NCBI RefSeq assembly: GCF_042453785.1
Contig: NC_091661.1
Coordinates: 25,287,501 to 25,351,500, forward strand
Source of the DNA: Malus domestica
Lineage: Eukaryota > Streptophyta > Magnoliopsida > Rosales > Rosaceae
Direction of reading: 5' to 3'
Length of the DNA stretch: 64,000 nt
Position 1 is the stretch's first letter. Every line of letters begins with the position of its first letter. The position numbers and the translations under genes were made by a program. Shown piece after piece: positions 1 to 9,602 of the stretch. Below the pieces are notes generated by a model. That model saw only the letters and a program-made list of their open reading frames with translations, was not told the origin of the DNA and ran no database searches.

Positions 1-568
1 GAGGCCAACTGGTTATCTATCCAAGTCTCGGTCGAGAAAGACTTTCAGGTCTTTATTGGCAGAGGTCATCTCATTAGCCTTTTTGGTGAGGTGAGGTGTT
101 ACAGTCTACTAGGGCTCGGTACATTGAACGCCGAGTTGTTTTATGATTGGATACTCACAAGTAAGCTTTAGAGTTCGGCATTCTAATGGCCGAACCACAT
201 TTACCATCAAGACATATATCTGTTTTGAGTATCTGTTCCCCTATACTCTGGTGTCGATTCGGTGTGCTTATACCCTTACAAATATAATCACTGTGACCGA
301 ATCCGGCGCCGACAATTTATGAACTTCATAAAATTAGCAGCCTTGTCTTCAGGCTATAGAACCCAAAGGCCGGGACGTGTTTCTTCCTTGGTCGCAGTCG
401 CAAAATCGAGAAGTCAGCCGCACGCTTAACGCAACATCAACACATTTTACTCTTGGGCCAAGCTCAGCCGACAAGTTGGCATGCCCCGCATCAACCGAAT
501 GACGTAGTTAGCTCATTAGTTACTCAGCTTGTGCGCCACGTAGGCTTGGTAGTTTTTAGGGTCAACAG
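1..568. repeat. Non-coding flank, possible retroelement remnant
   Basis: No usable reading frame is present. The text has moderately GC-rich stretches such as CTCGGTACATTGAACGCCGAG and a GGCGCCGAC string near position 305, unlike the AT-rich DNA that follows. This is reminiscent of the untranslated parts of plant LTR retroelements, but neither terminal repeats nor a target duplication can be seen inside the window, so the assignment is weak. It ends where the sHSP-bearing duplicated segment begins, near 569. Confidence 0.25.
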
Positions 569-710
569 TAATGTAACCTTCATGATTAACATGAAATTGT
601 AATGTATTATAGTGAAAGTATGGTTAGTCGAATGCAATTAGGTCTGTTATACTGTTAGAATTTAGGCTTTAATTTTCTAGGAGATGAGGCAGTGAAGGTT
701 ACTAAGAACA

Positions 711-848
711 CAGATCCTATCCTAATCTGTGCAACCAGAGCCCGGAGATCTCTCTAAAAGTTATAATAATTATAGCCGTTATATCAAATTTCAGCGGTCC
801 GAATCCATTGATCCCCGGGCTCTAGTTGCACAAATCCGGAGAGGATAT
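711..848. repeat. MITE family A, partial copy
   Basis: Terminal inverted repeats read AGATCCTATCCTAATCTGTG on the left and, reverse-complemented, TCCTCTCCGGATTTGTGCAA on the right; both then share AGAGCCCGG. The core holds the family signature, an A/T-rich AAGTTATAATAATT and a GCCGTT-ATCAAATTT block, also seen at 22333, 27453 and 40751. The inner left arm is missing here. The duplicate copy near 4370..4455 keeps the left half but has lost the right half. Confidence 0.55.
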
Positions 849-940
849 GTGTTCGGTTACTAAGGAGATGATCTATGTTCGGTTACTAAGACTCGTTGGA
901 TACTAGTTTCTCTAATTTTGTTTATAGCTTTTATTTTTTA

Positions 941-1090
941 GGAAAACTAATGAAAATGGCTTGAAAACCTTAAGTTTTAATGATAATGACAAAATAAATG
1001 GTTAAGTGAATAGTACAATAATTGACTTTTTAGTGTAAAAATGTAATTTTTAGTTAAAAGAAACAGTACAGCGGACTTTTCGTTAAAACT
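941..1090. repeat. MITE family C copy
   Basis: About 150 bp beginning GGAAAACTAATGAAAATGGC and ending TTTTCGTTAAAACTTC. Related copies lie at about 4455..4580 (partial), 4974..5128, 26283..26437 (opposite orientation) and 55014..55135. The ends form an imperfect inverted repeat (GGAAAACT-AATGAAAA against GGGAACTTTAACGAAAA). No coding capacity. Confidence 0.6.
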
Positions 1091-1255
1091 TCATTTTCTT
1101 CTTTTTTTTATATTAAAAATCAACATAATTAAATTTGAGATTAAGTGTTTAGATACATGTAAGAAATAAGCGAAGAGACATAAAAAACTTCAAATTGGGG
1201 ACATCAAACCCTAAGTCATCTCTCACCCACTTAAAATTAGTTTGACAACAGCCAT

Positions 1256-1411
1256 TTAGTACTACGGTCTAATGATATTCCTCTTTATTTGTAAATAAAA
1301 AAATTTAGATTCGATTCTCGTCAAAGGCGAACTTGAATCACATATTGCTAACCCATTGTGAGGCTTAACCCACTCTTCCACTTTTTTGAGTATAGATAAT
1401 ATCGTTTGTTT
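1256..1411 (+). repeat. tRNA-derived SINE-like repeat
   Basis: Shared by 4747..4900, 7725..7882 (minus), 50477..50640 and a shorter copy near 52180. It has a tRNA-like A-box region (ACGGTCTAATGATATTCC), then a B-box-like GATTCGATTCTC about 50 bp later. A conserved 3' part reads TTGTGAGGCTTAACCCACTC and ends near GATAATATCGTTTG. This spacing fits a Pol III-promoted SINE; the family name is not known to me. Confidence 0.55.
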
Positions 1412-1560
1412 AAAAATTAGTTAGACAACATAATTGAGTTTAGTATTTTTTTTTTTTCTTAATTAACATGGTACCTAATTTTATAATACCAATTTGGAGT
1501 CTTTTTATAAGTAACAATTATGTTTTGGGCCGAAAAGGAACAAACCCAAAACAAGGCACT

Positions 1561-1659
1561 TTCAAGAAGGTGGTAGAAGCTGATGGAACTCTCTGGTTTT
1601 TTTTGTTTTATCCCTTCTGGATAGCTGCAGAACTTTCTGTAGTTCTCAGAGAAACCTTC
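1561..1659 (+). promoter_or_regulatory. Heat-shock elements upstream of sHSP copy 1
   Basis: Two perfect inverted HSE cores are visible: TTCaaGAA at 1561..1568 and GAActTTC at 1630..1637. The second is followed by TTC (1643), GAA (1651) and TTC (1657), giving a gapped HSE cluster about 15-40 bp upstream of the TATA box at 1671..1679 (ATATATATA). TTCnnGAA and GAAnnTTC pairs are the known binding units of heat-shock factors, so heat induction is expected. The same arrangement is kept in copy 2. Confidence 0.8.
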
Positions 1660-1777
1660 TGTGCCGTCCTATATATATACAAGTCACTCCGGTACCCACC
1701 CAATCAGATAGAATTATCCAAAGCAATCTAAGCAAAAATCTCTCACTCATATCCTTCGAATTCACATCCAGCATCTA

Positions 1778-2239
1778 ATGGCTCTCAGTCTCTTTGGCGG
1801 ACGACGAAACAACGTCTTCGACCCTTTCTCTTTGGACATCTGGGACCCATTCGAGAGCTTCGGCCCTCTGGCCAACTTCCCCTCCTCCGCCCGTGAAACC
1901 ACCGCCATCGCCAACACCCGCATCGACTGGAAGGAGACCCCGGAGGCTCACATCTTCAAGGCGGACCTGCCGGGGATCAAAAAGGAAGAGGTGAAAGTGG
2001 AGGTGGAGGACGGGAGGGTGCTGCAGATCAGCGGGGAGAGGAGCCGAGAGCAGGAGGAGAAGAACGACACGTGGCACAGGGTGGAGAGGAGCAGCGGCAA
2101 GTTTATGAGGAGGTTCAGGCTGCCAGAGAACGCGAAGCTTGATCAGGTGAAGGCGGCGATGGAGAACGGGGTGCTGACTGTTACTGTGCCGAAAGAGGTG
2201 AAGAGGCCTGATGTCAAGGCCATTGACATCTCCGGCTAA
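1778..2239 (+). CDS. Class I small heat-shock protein (copy 1)
   Basis: Intronless 153-residue cytosolic class I sHSP, about 17.4 kDa. The N-terminal [10 protein letters not shown] and the phenylalanine/proline-rich arm (residues 1-45) are typical of class I. The alpha-crystallin domain runs about 47-138, with the [18 protein letters not shown] block, the [17 protein letters not shown] block and the GVLTVTVPK motif at 131-139. The C-terminus IDISG fits the class. These proteins form large oligomers and hold unfolding clients during heat stress, passing them to Hsp70. The start is the first ATG after the TATA box at 1671, and heat-shock elements lie just upstream. Copy 2 (5450..5911) encodes a protein differing at about three residues (V13I, S27G, A62G), so this is a recent tandem duplicate. 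Family identification is very secure; the exact locus name is not known. Confidence 0.97.
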   Translation: MALSLFGGRRNNVFDPFSLDIWDPFESFGPLANFPSSARETTAIANTRIDWKETPEAHIFKADLPGIKKEEVKVEVEDGRVLQISGERSREQEEKNDTWHRVERSSGKFMRRFRLPENAKLDQVKAAMENGVLTVTVPKEVKRPDVKAIDISG

Positions 2240-2531
2240 ACTAAATTCGTATAACCTCGGCTACTTTTAGGTTTAATGTCATAATTATGTTAAATGATCA
2301 TGGTTTGTTGACATTGTTGTGGTGTCAGCTCCTGCTTTTTGTTCTTGTATTTCAGTGTCTCTGTGTCAATTTTCATGTATGGTTTCTGCTTGTGAAATAT
2401 TATAAACCTTAATAAGGGTTTTGAGTACACTTATTTTAATTCAATCAATTCAAATTAACTCATAATTTCAATGAAAAAACAATTGCAAAATTATCTATCC
2501 TACCGGGAAGAGTGGAGATGCAAGAATCGGA

Positions 2532-2652
2532 CGGAGGTACGTGTCCGTCTTTTCTTCCTGGTCGCGCTTCCTCACCCCACTGATCTGGAGGATCCGACCA
2601 TCCTCCACATGAACCTTCACCATCTCCTTCCGGAGCCCCGGCGCGTCCGAAT
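2532..2652 (-). pseudogene. Inverted sHSP relic downstream of copy 1
   Basis: The minus strand encodes about 40 residues of an alpha-crystallin domain: [20 protein letters not shown], then QISGVRKRDQEEKTDT. No start, C-terminal GVL motif or continuing frame remains, so it is a fragment of a third, inverted sHSP gene. A matching relic sits downstream of copy 2 (about 6203..6298), showing that the inversion predates the segmental duplication. It differs from both intact genes (VHVEDG rather than VEVEDG), so it comes from a distinct class I paralogue. Confidence 0.75.
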
Positions 2653-2658
2653 CATACG

Positions 2659-2856
2659 GATGACGACGACTGGGAAGGAGAGTGGGCGTACATGAAGAGG
2701 TGTGTAGGGGAGATGAAGCGTATGAAGAACGTCGACAACCCAGAGGAGAACCTCCAAGGTGTGGACGACGCAAAGCCCGATGATGAGGAGGAAAATAACG
2801 GCACGGCCTCTTCTCCCGAACCCCAAACCAAAACACAAAAAAATCCGATCGATTAG
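2659..2856 (+). pseudogene. Acidic/basic exon-like fragment, unidentified
   Basis: Immediately next to the sHSP relic, the plus strand has an open frame of about 65 codons ending in TAG at 2854. It starts DDDDWEGEWAYMKR and ends with a Glu/Asp- and Thr/Gln-rich tail (PDDEEENNG, then SPEPQTKTQKNPID). Its composition is protein-like and GC-rich against the AT-rich surroundings. There is no ATG or promoter in front of it, so it is more likely a displaced terminal exon than a gene. I do not recognise the parent protein. It is absent from copy 2. Confidence 0.35.
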
Positions 2857-4225
2857 TGCTAAGAATTTGAAATTTAGGGATAGGGTTTGGATGGAATTGG
2901 GGTATTTTGTATAAAATTAGTTACAGGGATTAATTTGATGAGGGTGATGGGAGTGTAAGTGGGGGAGGGGGAGGAGCCCCATGGGAGGGAGGTGGAGATG
3001 GAGGAAGAGATGGCGGGAGTTGCAGAGAGGTGAGAGGGAAAGAAGGGGATCTGGGTGTGGGTTTGGTTTTTCTTTTTTTTTTCTTTTTTAACATTTAGTG
3101 AATTTTTTAATTTTTTAATCTAGTTAGAATTGAAAGTGGGCCTTATCTCAAGTTATGTCAGTATTTAATAAAGAGATTGACAAAAAACCTAATAGATGTC
3201 TGATATTGTAACAAATTCGTAAAATGATATATGACATTGAAATATTTTAAAGACGGAATATGAAACTATGATTGGCCTAATAGTTGAGGTAGTTTTGTGT
3301 AATTTACCCTTTAAAGAAAGTTCACTCCACGCAAATTAACTCCTTAACCCCCAGATTAGGATCCCATCCAAATCCAAATTATGGGGATCCTAAAGATCTT
3401 CACATCTTAATCATTCATCGTGTATTGTGCGGTCAGAAATTATTTGACTTTTTTATTTAAAATTAAACACAAATAGTACCTGACAAAAACTGACCACACG
3501 ATGTACGATGAATGACTAGGATGTGGGGATCCCTATAATCTCTACAAAATGGATCCTAAGAGGATCCTCTTCCCTGATCTCCACCATCATCAGCACAAAG
3601 CCAATCTTTTCTCCAGTCTTCACACACCTATCGGTACTTCAAGATCAACTTGGTATTTATATTCATTCTATGCATTGAAGAAATGGCTTTTCTCAATTGT
3701 AAGGGATTAGTAATCTTACTAAAAATGATGAAAAAAGGGTTACATGAATTGTTGTTTGTACAAAAATTATGAATAAAAAGTTGTAGTTTCGTTTAATGTT
3801 TCAATTTTATTTTCATTTAATTTTTTGGAGCTTTTTGTGAAACTTTATAGGCCTAATCATGGTCCATCACCAATATCACCGATATAGTCCCAAATTAACC
3901 ACATATGGCTAGGTGTTGGGTTTTATCCCAAAATGACTAATAATATTAGGGATGAAAACTCTTATATATTGATTGTATAATATTTTGTCATATGATCTAT
4001 GTGGGATCTTATTCTCCAACATTTTTTTATTAGAACTTCTCGATAATAAAATCCTAAATCCGCCACTGTCCTCATCTACACTTGAGAATTTCAAATAAGT
4101 GGAGCTTTCCAATTGTCCTTGATAACAAGAGGATTCTTGGTTGGGTAATGTAAATTCATGATAAAGATGAAACTGTAAACACCTAGTCGTGTGTTTGCAG
4201 CTAGGATGGTAAAGAGGATTCCTAG
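2857..4225. other. Intergenic spacer between sHSP units
   Basis: Apart from the MITE at 3357..3571 this holds a purine-rich patch (2935-3060, GGAGGGGGAGGAG-like) and AT-rich DNA. A few short reading frames have no protein-like composition. I see no gene here. Confidence 0.6.
3357..3571. repeat. MITE family B copy
   Basis: An inverted-repeat element. The left arm includes CATTCATCGTGTATTGTGCG and the right arm its complement CACACGATGTACGATGAATG, with GGATCC-rich termini and an A/T core (TTTATTTAAAATTAAACACA). Related copies are at about 22518..22731 and 35984..36181. No coding content; capable of forming a long hairpin. Confidence 0.65.
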
Positions 4226-4973
4226 GTAATGTAAACTTCATGATTAACATGAAATTGTAATGTATTATAGTGAGAGTATGGTTAGTCGAATGCAATTAGG
4301 TCTGTTATACTGTTAGAATTTAGGCTTTAATTTTCTAGGAGATGAGGCAGTGAGGGTTACTAAGAACACAGATCCTCTCCTAATCTGTGCAACCGGAGCC
4401 TGAGGATCAATGGATCCGGGACATTGAAATTGAATCCAACGGCTATATTATTATAACTTTGAGTTTTAACGATAAGGACAAAATAAGAGGTAAGTGATTA
4501 GTACCATGATTGATTTTTTAGTGTAAAAATGTAGTTTTTAGTTAAAGTGAACAGTACCACAGACTTTTCGTTAAAACTCCATTTTCTTTTCTTTTTTTTA
4601 ATTAAAAATCAGCATAGTTAAATTTGATATTAGGTGGTTAGATACGTGTAAGAAATAAGCGAAGAGACATAAAAAACTTCAAATTGGGGACATCAAACCC
4701 TAAGTCATCTATCACCTACTTTAAAATTAGTTTGACAACAGCCACTTAGTATTACGGTATAGTGATATTCCTCTTTACTTGTAAGTGAAAAGTTTTAAGT
4801 TCGATTCTCCCCAAAGGCGAACTTGAATTACATTATTGCTAACTCATTGTGAGGCTTAATCCACTCTTCCACTTTTTTAGTGTAGATAATATCGTTTGTT
4901 TAAAAATTAGTTAGACAACATAATTGAGTTTAGTTTTTTTTTTCTTAATTAACATGATACCTAATTTTATAAA

Positions 4974-5128
4974 GGAAAACTAATGAAAATGGCTTGAAAA
5001 CTTTGAGTTTTAATGATAAGGACAAAATAAAGGGTAAAATGAATAGTACCAGAATTGACTTTTTAGTGTAAAAATGTGGTTTTTCGTTAAAGTAAACAGT
5101 ACCGGGTGCTTTTCGTTAAAGTTCCCAT
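4974..5128. repeat. MITE family C insertion in sHSP promoter
   Basis: About 155 bp starting AGGAAAACTAATGAAAATGG and ending TTTTCGTTAAAGTTCCC. In copy 1 the flanking sequences (CTAATTTTATAA and TAATACCAATTTGGAG) are joined, so the empty site is visible in the paralogous segment. It lies about 80 bp upstream of the distal heat-shock element. Confidence 0.75.
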
Positions 5129-5209
5129 TTTATAATACCAATTTGGAGTCTTTTTGTAAGTACCAATTATGTTTTGGGCCGAAAAGGAACTAACCCAAAA
5201 AAAAGCACT

Positions 5210-5340
5210 TTCAAGAAGGTGGTAGAAGCTGATGGAACTCTCTGGTTCTTTTTTGTTTTATCCCTTCTGGATAGCTGCAGAACTTTCTGTAGTTCTCAGA
5301 GAAACCTTCTGTGCCGTCCTATATATATACAAGTCACTCC
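5210..5340 (+). promoter_or_regulatory. Heat-shock elements and TATA box of sHSP copy 2
   Basis: Perfect cores TTCaaGAA at 5210..5217 and GAActTTC at 5280..5287, followed by TTC, GAA and TTC in the same spacing as copy 1, then ATATATATA at 5331..5339. The proximal promoter is nearly identical to copy 1 despite the MITE further upstream, which implies that both genes still respond to heat. Confidence 0.8.
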
Positions 5341-5449
5341 GGTACCCACCCCATCAGATAGAATCATCCAAAGAAATATAAGCAAAGATCTCTCACTCAA
5401 ATCCTTCGAATTCACACCCAGCAAAAACCCAACTCTAATCCGGCATCTA

Positions 5450-5911
5450 ATGGCTCTCAGTCTCTTTGGCGGACGACGAAACAACATCTTCGACCCCTTC
5501 TCTCTGGACATCTGGGACCCATTCGAGGGCTTCGGCCCTCTGGCCAACTTCCCCTCCTCCGCCCGTGAAACCACCGCCATCGCCAACACCCGCATCGACT
5601 GGAAGGAGACCCCGGAGGCTCACATCTTCAAGGGGGACCTGCCGGGGATCAAAAAGGAAGAGGTGAAAGTGGAGGTGGAGGACGGGAGGGTGTTGCAGAT
5701 CAGCGGGGAGAGGAGCCGGGAGCAGGAGGAGAAGAACGACACGTGGCACAGGGTGGAGAGGAGCAGCGGCAAGTTTATGAGGAGGTTCAGGCTGCCGGAG
5801 AACGCGAAGCTTGATCAGGTGAAGGCGGCGATGGAGAACGGGGTGCTGACTGTAACTGTGCCGAAAGAGGTGAAGAGGCCTGATGTCAAGGCCATTGACA
5901 TCTCCGGCTAA
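5450..5911 (+). CDS. Class I small heat-shock protein (copy 2)
   Basis: Second intact, intronless class I sHSP of 153 residues, nearly identical to the gene at 1778..2239. It has the same N-terminal arm, alpha-crystallin domain (about 47-138), GVLTVTVPK motif and IDISG end. The three differences seen are I13, G27 and G62; the last lies inside the DLPG strand region (KGDLPG instead of KADLPG). The frame stays open upstream to 5174, but that part is promoter and 5'UTR: it spans the heat-shock elements and the TATA box, so the ATG at 5450 is the real start. Predicted role is ATP-independent holdase chaperoning in the cytosol under heat. Same-strand duplication with shared promoter motifs suggests dosage amplification rather than a new function. 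Confidence 0.97.
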   Translation: MALSLFGGRRNNIFDPFSLDIWDPFEGFGPLANFPSSARETTAIANTRIDWKETPEAHIFKGDLPGIKKEEVKVEVEDGRVLQISGERSREQEEKNDTWHRVERSSGKFMRRFRLPENAKLDQVKAAMENGVLTVTVPKEVKRPDVKAIDISG

Positions 5912-6202
5912 ACTAAATTCGTATAACCTCGGCTACTTTTGGGTTTAATGTCATAATTATGTTGATCATGGTTTGTTGACATTGTTGTGTGTCGGCTCCT
6001 GCTTTTTGTTCTTGTATTTCAGTCTCTGTGTCAATTTTCATGTATGGTTTCTGCTTGTGAAATATTATAAACCTTAATAAGGGTTTTGAGTACACTTATT
6101 TTAATTCAATCAATTCAAATTTTCAACTCATAATTTCAATTTAAAACAATTACAAAATTATCTATCCTACCGGGATGATTTGAGATGCAATAATTGGACT
6201 GA

Positions 6203-6298
6203 GGTCCGACCATCCTCCACATGAACCTTCACTATCTCCTTCCGGAGCCCCGGCGCGTCCGCTTTGAACACGTGCGGCGTCGGCGTCTCCCGAATGGG
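6203..6298 (-). pseudogene. Inverted sHSP relic downstream of copy 2
   Basis: The minus strand reads [18 protein letters not shown] then [10 protein letters not shown], a piece of a class I sHSP alpha-crystallin domain. It corresponds to the relic at 2532..2652 but extends further toward the N-terminal side, while its C-terminal side is lost. Neither relic has a start codon or promoter. Confidence 0.7.
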
Positions 6299-6474
6299 TT
6301 CGGAATCACCCAGATTATTTCAGAATCTTCTAATCAATAATGCAATTTTGGATTTTGTATTTTCGGATAAGGACCGTTTGAATTTGGGCGAATTCGCGAA
6401 AAAATCTTTAAAATTTTAGTTTTTAATGAAAATGATAAAATAAAGAAGTAAGTGAATAGTATTAAGAATGATTA

Positions 6475-6765
6475 TTTAGGTTAAAAATATTTTTAACGTT
6501 AAAAGTAGATCGTAAGTTAAAAATATATTTGACGTTAAAAGTAGACAGTAGGTTAAAAATATTTTTAACGTTAAAAATAAATCGTAAGTTAAAAATATAT
6601 TTAACGTTAAAAGTAGACAGTAGTTTAAAAATATTTTTAAACAGTAGGTTAAAAATATTTTTAACGTTAAAAATAAATCGTAAGTTAAAAATATATTTAA
6701 CGTTAAAAGTAGACAGTAGGTTAAAAATATTTTTAACGTTAAAAATAAATAGTATTATAAATGTT
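6475..6765. repeat. AT-rich minisatellite
   Basis: Tandem array of a unit of about 34 bp (higher-order period about 68 bp). It alternates GGTTAAAAATATTTTTAACG with TTAAAAGTAGACAGTA or TTAAAAATAAATCGTAAG. Each unit contains the near-palindrome GTTAAAAATATTTTTAAC. It follows a degenerate family C MITE end at about 6400, from which the array appears to have expanded. The long plus-strand frame across it is only a translation of the repeat. Confidence 0.85.
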
Positions 6766-7023
6766 TCACTAAGAATTTTTTTATTAAATCAGTGATTGGA
6801 TTTCTACGGAGTTTGATTGCGCCGCACGTTCTCCATTTTCATCCTCTACGTTTTGGCGAACATCGTAAAATTAAAAAGCCCATGGACTCAAGTAAGGCCC
6901 AATGGCTCGAGCCTATGCTCACTTAGCTCGTTTTATTGAAAGTGCGACATGCGACCATTATCTAACTAACAAATATTAAACTTAATGTAGACGTTATGTA
7001 CAAACTAAAAGAAAATAATGAAT

Positions 7024-9602
7024 TTACAATGATTCTTGACCGCTGCTATCGCTGTTTTCCGAATCATATTCAACATCGAGTGCAGCGACTTTCGAAGCAC
7101 TAATTCTCGACGAAGTGGATCGAATTTTGTAGAGCAAATTCGAATGCGCACTAGCGACCATAGCGCCCTGTTTTCCTTCCTCTTCCTCTTTCTTTAGGTC
7201 ACCGGGGGGCAAGAAGCAGTCCATGGACAAACCCTTTATGTTAAAATCGACCTCCTCAATTTCCCAAGCCTCCTCCATTCGCGTTCTCGAATGGCCTTCC
7301 GTGCTGTCACCAAACCTAAACAACGATGCACATGTCTTGCCCCCGTGCGCGATGCTGATGCCTTCGACGTTCCGGTAGTCTTGGACGTGGGACTCCATTG
7401 TGGTCTCCCAACAAATGCCGTGGTCGTTGCCGGCGGATTTGATTCGGAGGAGGTGGGAGTCCTCTAGTTGGACTAGGAGGCCGGTTTTTTGGCTGAAGTA
7501 GCCCCAAACCGTGTGCCTTATTATCTCAACGTTGGTGCTGCTTCTTGCTTTTAGGGTTGAGGGTTCGGCTTCTAATTTTAGTGTGAAGCAGTCTTCTTCC
7601 TTGATCGCTTTCTCTCCAATGCAAATTGAGTTGCTGAATAAGTTGGCTGTTGACCTCGGATCAAGACCCTGTTGAGTACAGAATGTAGTATCAATATTTG
7701 TGCATTAAGGTTTTTTTTCTTTTCAAACTAACGATATTATCTACCGTAAAAAGTGAGGAAGTGGGTTAAGCTTTACAATAAGCTAAGAATAACATAGTTC
7801 AATTTTGCCTTTGTGTAAATCAAATCTAAGATCTCTTACTTACAAGTAGAAAGAAATATCACTAACCGTATAATTAAGTGGCTTATGCATTACGGTATTT
7901 TTTTTAAATGGACAATTGGTGGAAATTCATGATTATCGACCCTTTTTGGGGGTCGGAAAGACTCATATAGGCATTTTCAATCTTCCTCTAGCTACTAGTT
8001 TGGTTTCCACACCAGAAGCGGGTTTCGAACCCGAGACCTCCACACAATTTTTGTAGTTTTCTAAGAAAATCTCGCAATTCGTCATTTACCACTGGGTTAA
8101 CAACTCGTGATTTATGCATTAAGGTATTTAATTGTGTTTTTTTTTTATTAAAAAAATTGAACTTTTTCAAAACAAGCAAAGAAAAATAAAGCTAGCTAGG
8201 TATTGAAAGTGCCGAGAAACGTGCAGTTTTGGCCCACATGAAAGTGGGCCATAGATTTATAGTTGAGAATAGTTTGATGGGGACATACCAACTTAGAAGT
8301 CAGGGCTTCCTATGGGCAAAGTCAAAAGAAACCAAAAGAGAATAAAAGAAAAAAGTCCTCAAACACCCTCTTTGGCTAAACTTAATGAACTATGAGCACT
8401 TATACGCGGCTAGACACACATACATCAACCAGCGACAATAATTTCATTAGATATCTCGTTAAAGTGTATATATAATTGATTATCGTTGATGCATTGTGAG
8501 ACGTTTCAAAAATTTTAACGGATGACAATCATTAAAGCATAAATCGTGATTATAAATTTTTCTGTAACTCTGTTATCTTGATCGAACGGTGAATACAAAG
8601 GCATAACACCAAAAAAACACCCGGAAAGGAAGGAGAGGTGGAAGGAATTAGTACCTGAAGGAGACGCCGGAGAGGGCGAGGCGGGCCTCGAGAGGCATGC
8701 GAGTGGTGCCATGGTGTTTGGCGCCAAGCCACCTTTCCATCACTCCCTGCACTGATCTTGCAACCAGACACTACCAATTCCAAGCACCAAAGTTCTGGTC
8801 TCTTCTGCCACAGCACAAACCCACCCATCTCACCGCCGCCGCCCACTGATCTCAACAAGCTCTTCACCTTCAACTTGTTATTGCCACCATTCAAGCTCCT
8901 CTCTCCAGTACAAAACTCTGACGCCGTCATCTTCACCTTTCCCATTGCGTACATGCTGTCCACTGAATTCAAAGCCTTCTCTCCTCCAACTGCTGCTATG
9001 TATTGCTTGACTATGTACTTAGCCATTGAAACTTCCTACAAATCATAAAACACAAAATTATTAAGGAAACTTCATATGTGACCAAAAGTTATATGTCAAA
9101 CGTAACTTTCATGGGACTTGACGTCAAATTCCTTAACGTTTATCTTGTCATACTAGGAATCTGGACCACTGATCGTATTCGTTCTTGTCAGATTGGGTGG
9201 TCCAAATTCTAGTCTAACAACATAAGCATTAATGTAGTGCATAGTCTGATAAGAGAACGTTGTCATACTATTATTTTGAACAATGAAGTAAAAATTACTT
9301 ACAATTGGTTGATCTTTAATGGAGCGGCTGATGGGTTGGTGATCTTTTGGAATTGGTAAGGGAATGAGAGGGGCTCCAATGACTCCAAGCAAGAGCTGGA
9401 CTTCGGCGTTTTTGCTTCCAAAAACCGCGTTGGCTGACTGTGATTGGTCGCTGTTTGAGGGTTTCATCCAAGACTTCATGTTATGCCATGAAGTGGTGGC
9501 GTTCTTGTGATTACCTGAAACATACATCTCTTCTGGGATTGGGACCTCAAGGACTGTTTCAAGCCCATCTTCGCAGTCCAGATTGGGACAAAGCTTCCTC
9601 AT
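7024..9602 (-). CDS. DUF620 family protein, three exons
   Basis: Joined exons 9303..9602, 8655..9035 and 7024..7668 (minus) give 441 residues, the usual length for plant DUF620 proteins. Junctions are canonical (donor GTAAGT at 9302, acceptor TTTGTAG before 9035, donor GTACTA at 8654, acceptor CAACAG before 7668), all phase 0. Exon 1 begins MRKLCPNLDC. Exon 2 carries the conserved AKYIVKQYIAAVGGEKALNS region and PLRRLLQ, which continues into GLDPRSTANLF of exon 3. Exon 3 holds GEDCF-like EEDCFTLKLEAE, HTVWGYFSQKTGLLVQLEDS, and an acidic/Ser tail. The family is plant-specific and its biochemistry is not established. Intron 2 contains two SINE insertions. Gene identity is secure; function is unknown. 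Confidence 0.93.
7725..7882 (-). repeat. SINE-like repeat in DUF620 intron 2
   Basis: Reverse-complement relative of the repeat at 1256..1411: it carries ACGATATTATCTAC at the left and GAAATATCACTAACCGTA at the right, with the B-box-like block near 7820 decayed. It lies directly next to the target duplication of the second SINE. Confidence 0.5.
7901..8111 (-). repeat. tRNA-derived SINE with 18-bp target duplication
   Basis: Flanked by TTATGCATTACGGTATTT (7883..7900) and TTATGCATTAAGGTATTT (8112..8129), an 18-bp target-site duplication with one mismatch. Read on the minus strand it has an A-box-like AACCCAGTGGTAAA, then a strong B box GGTTCGAAACC in GGTCTCGGGTTCGAAACCCG, and an A-rich 3' end (poly-T at 7901 on plus). 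These are the hallmarks of a retroposed tRNA-derived SINE. It sits inside intron 2 of the DUF620 gene, in the same orientation as the gene. Confidence 0.85.

Larger units (their letters stand above)
569..2652. repeat. Segmental duplication, copy 1 (sHSP unit)
   Basis: About 2.1 kb matching 4226..6261 in the same orientation. The match covers the distal upstream region (from TAATGTAA, CTTCATGATTAACATG), a SINE-like repeat, the sHSP promoter, the whole CDS, the 3' flank and part of an inverted sHSP relic. Differences are mostly small indels. The larger ones are a MITE present only upstream of the second gene (about 4974..5128) and differing internal losses in a second MITE (711..848 here). Confidence 0.9.
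4226..6261. repeat. Segmental duplication, copy 2 (sHSP unit)
   Basis: Matches 569..2652 in direct orientation. It carries a SINE-like repeat at about 4747..4900, an extra MITE insertion (about 4974..5128) in the distal promoter, and the second intact sHSP gene with its 3' flank. The inserted MITE lies at an ACCTAATTTTATAA junction where copy 1 reads straight through, so it arrived after duplication or was lost from copy 1. Confidence 0.9.

Noticed and set aside
3909-4295. 128-codon minus-strand frame
   Set aside because: Overlaps the start of the duplicated unit, His/Thr/Leu-rich from AT-rich DNA, not conserved in the other unit.
5174-5449. In-frame N-terminal extension of sHSP copy 2
   Set aside because: It covers the heat-shock elements and TATA box, and copy 1 has no such open frame; the ATG at 5450 matches the family start.
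6529-6795. 88-codon Lys/Leu-rich frame
   Set aside because: Plain translation of the minisatellite.
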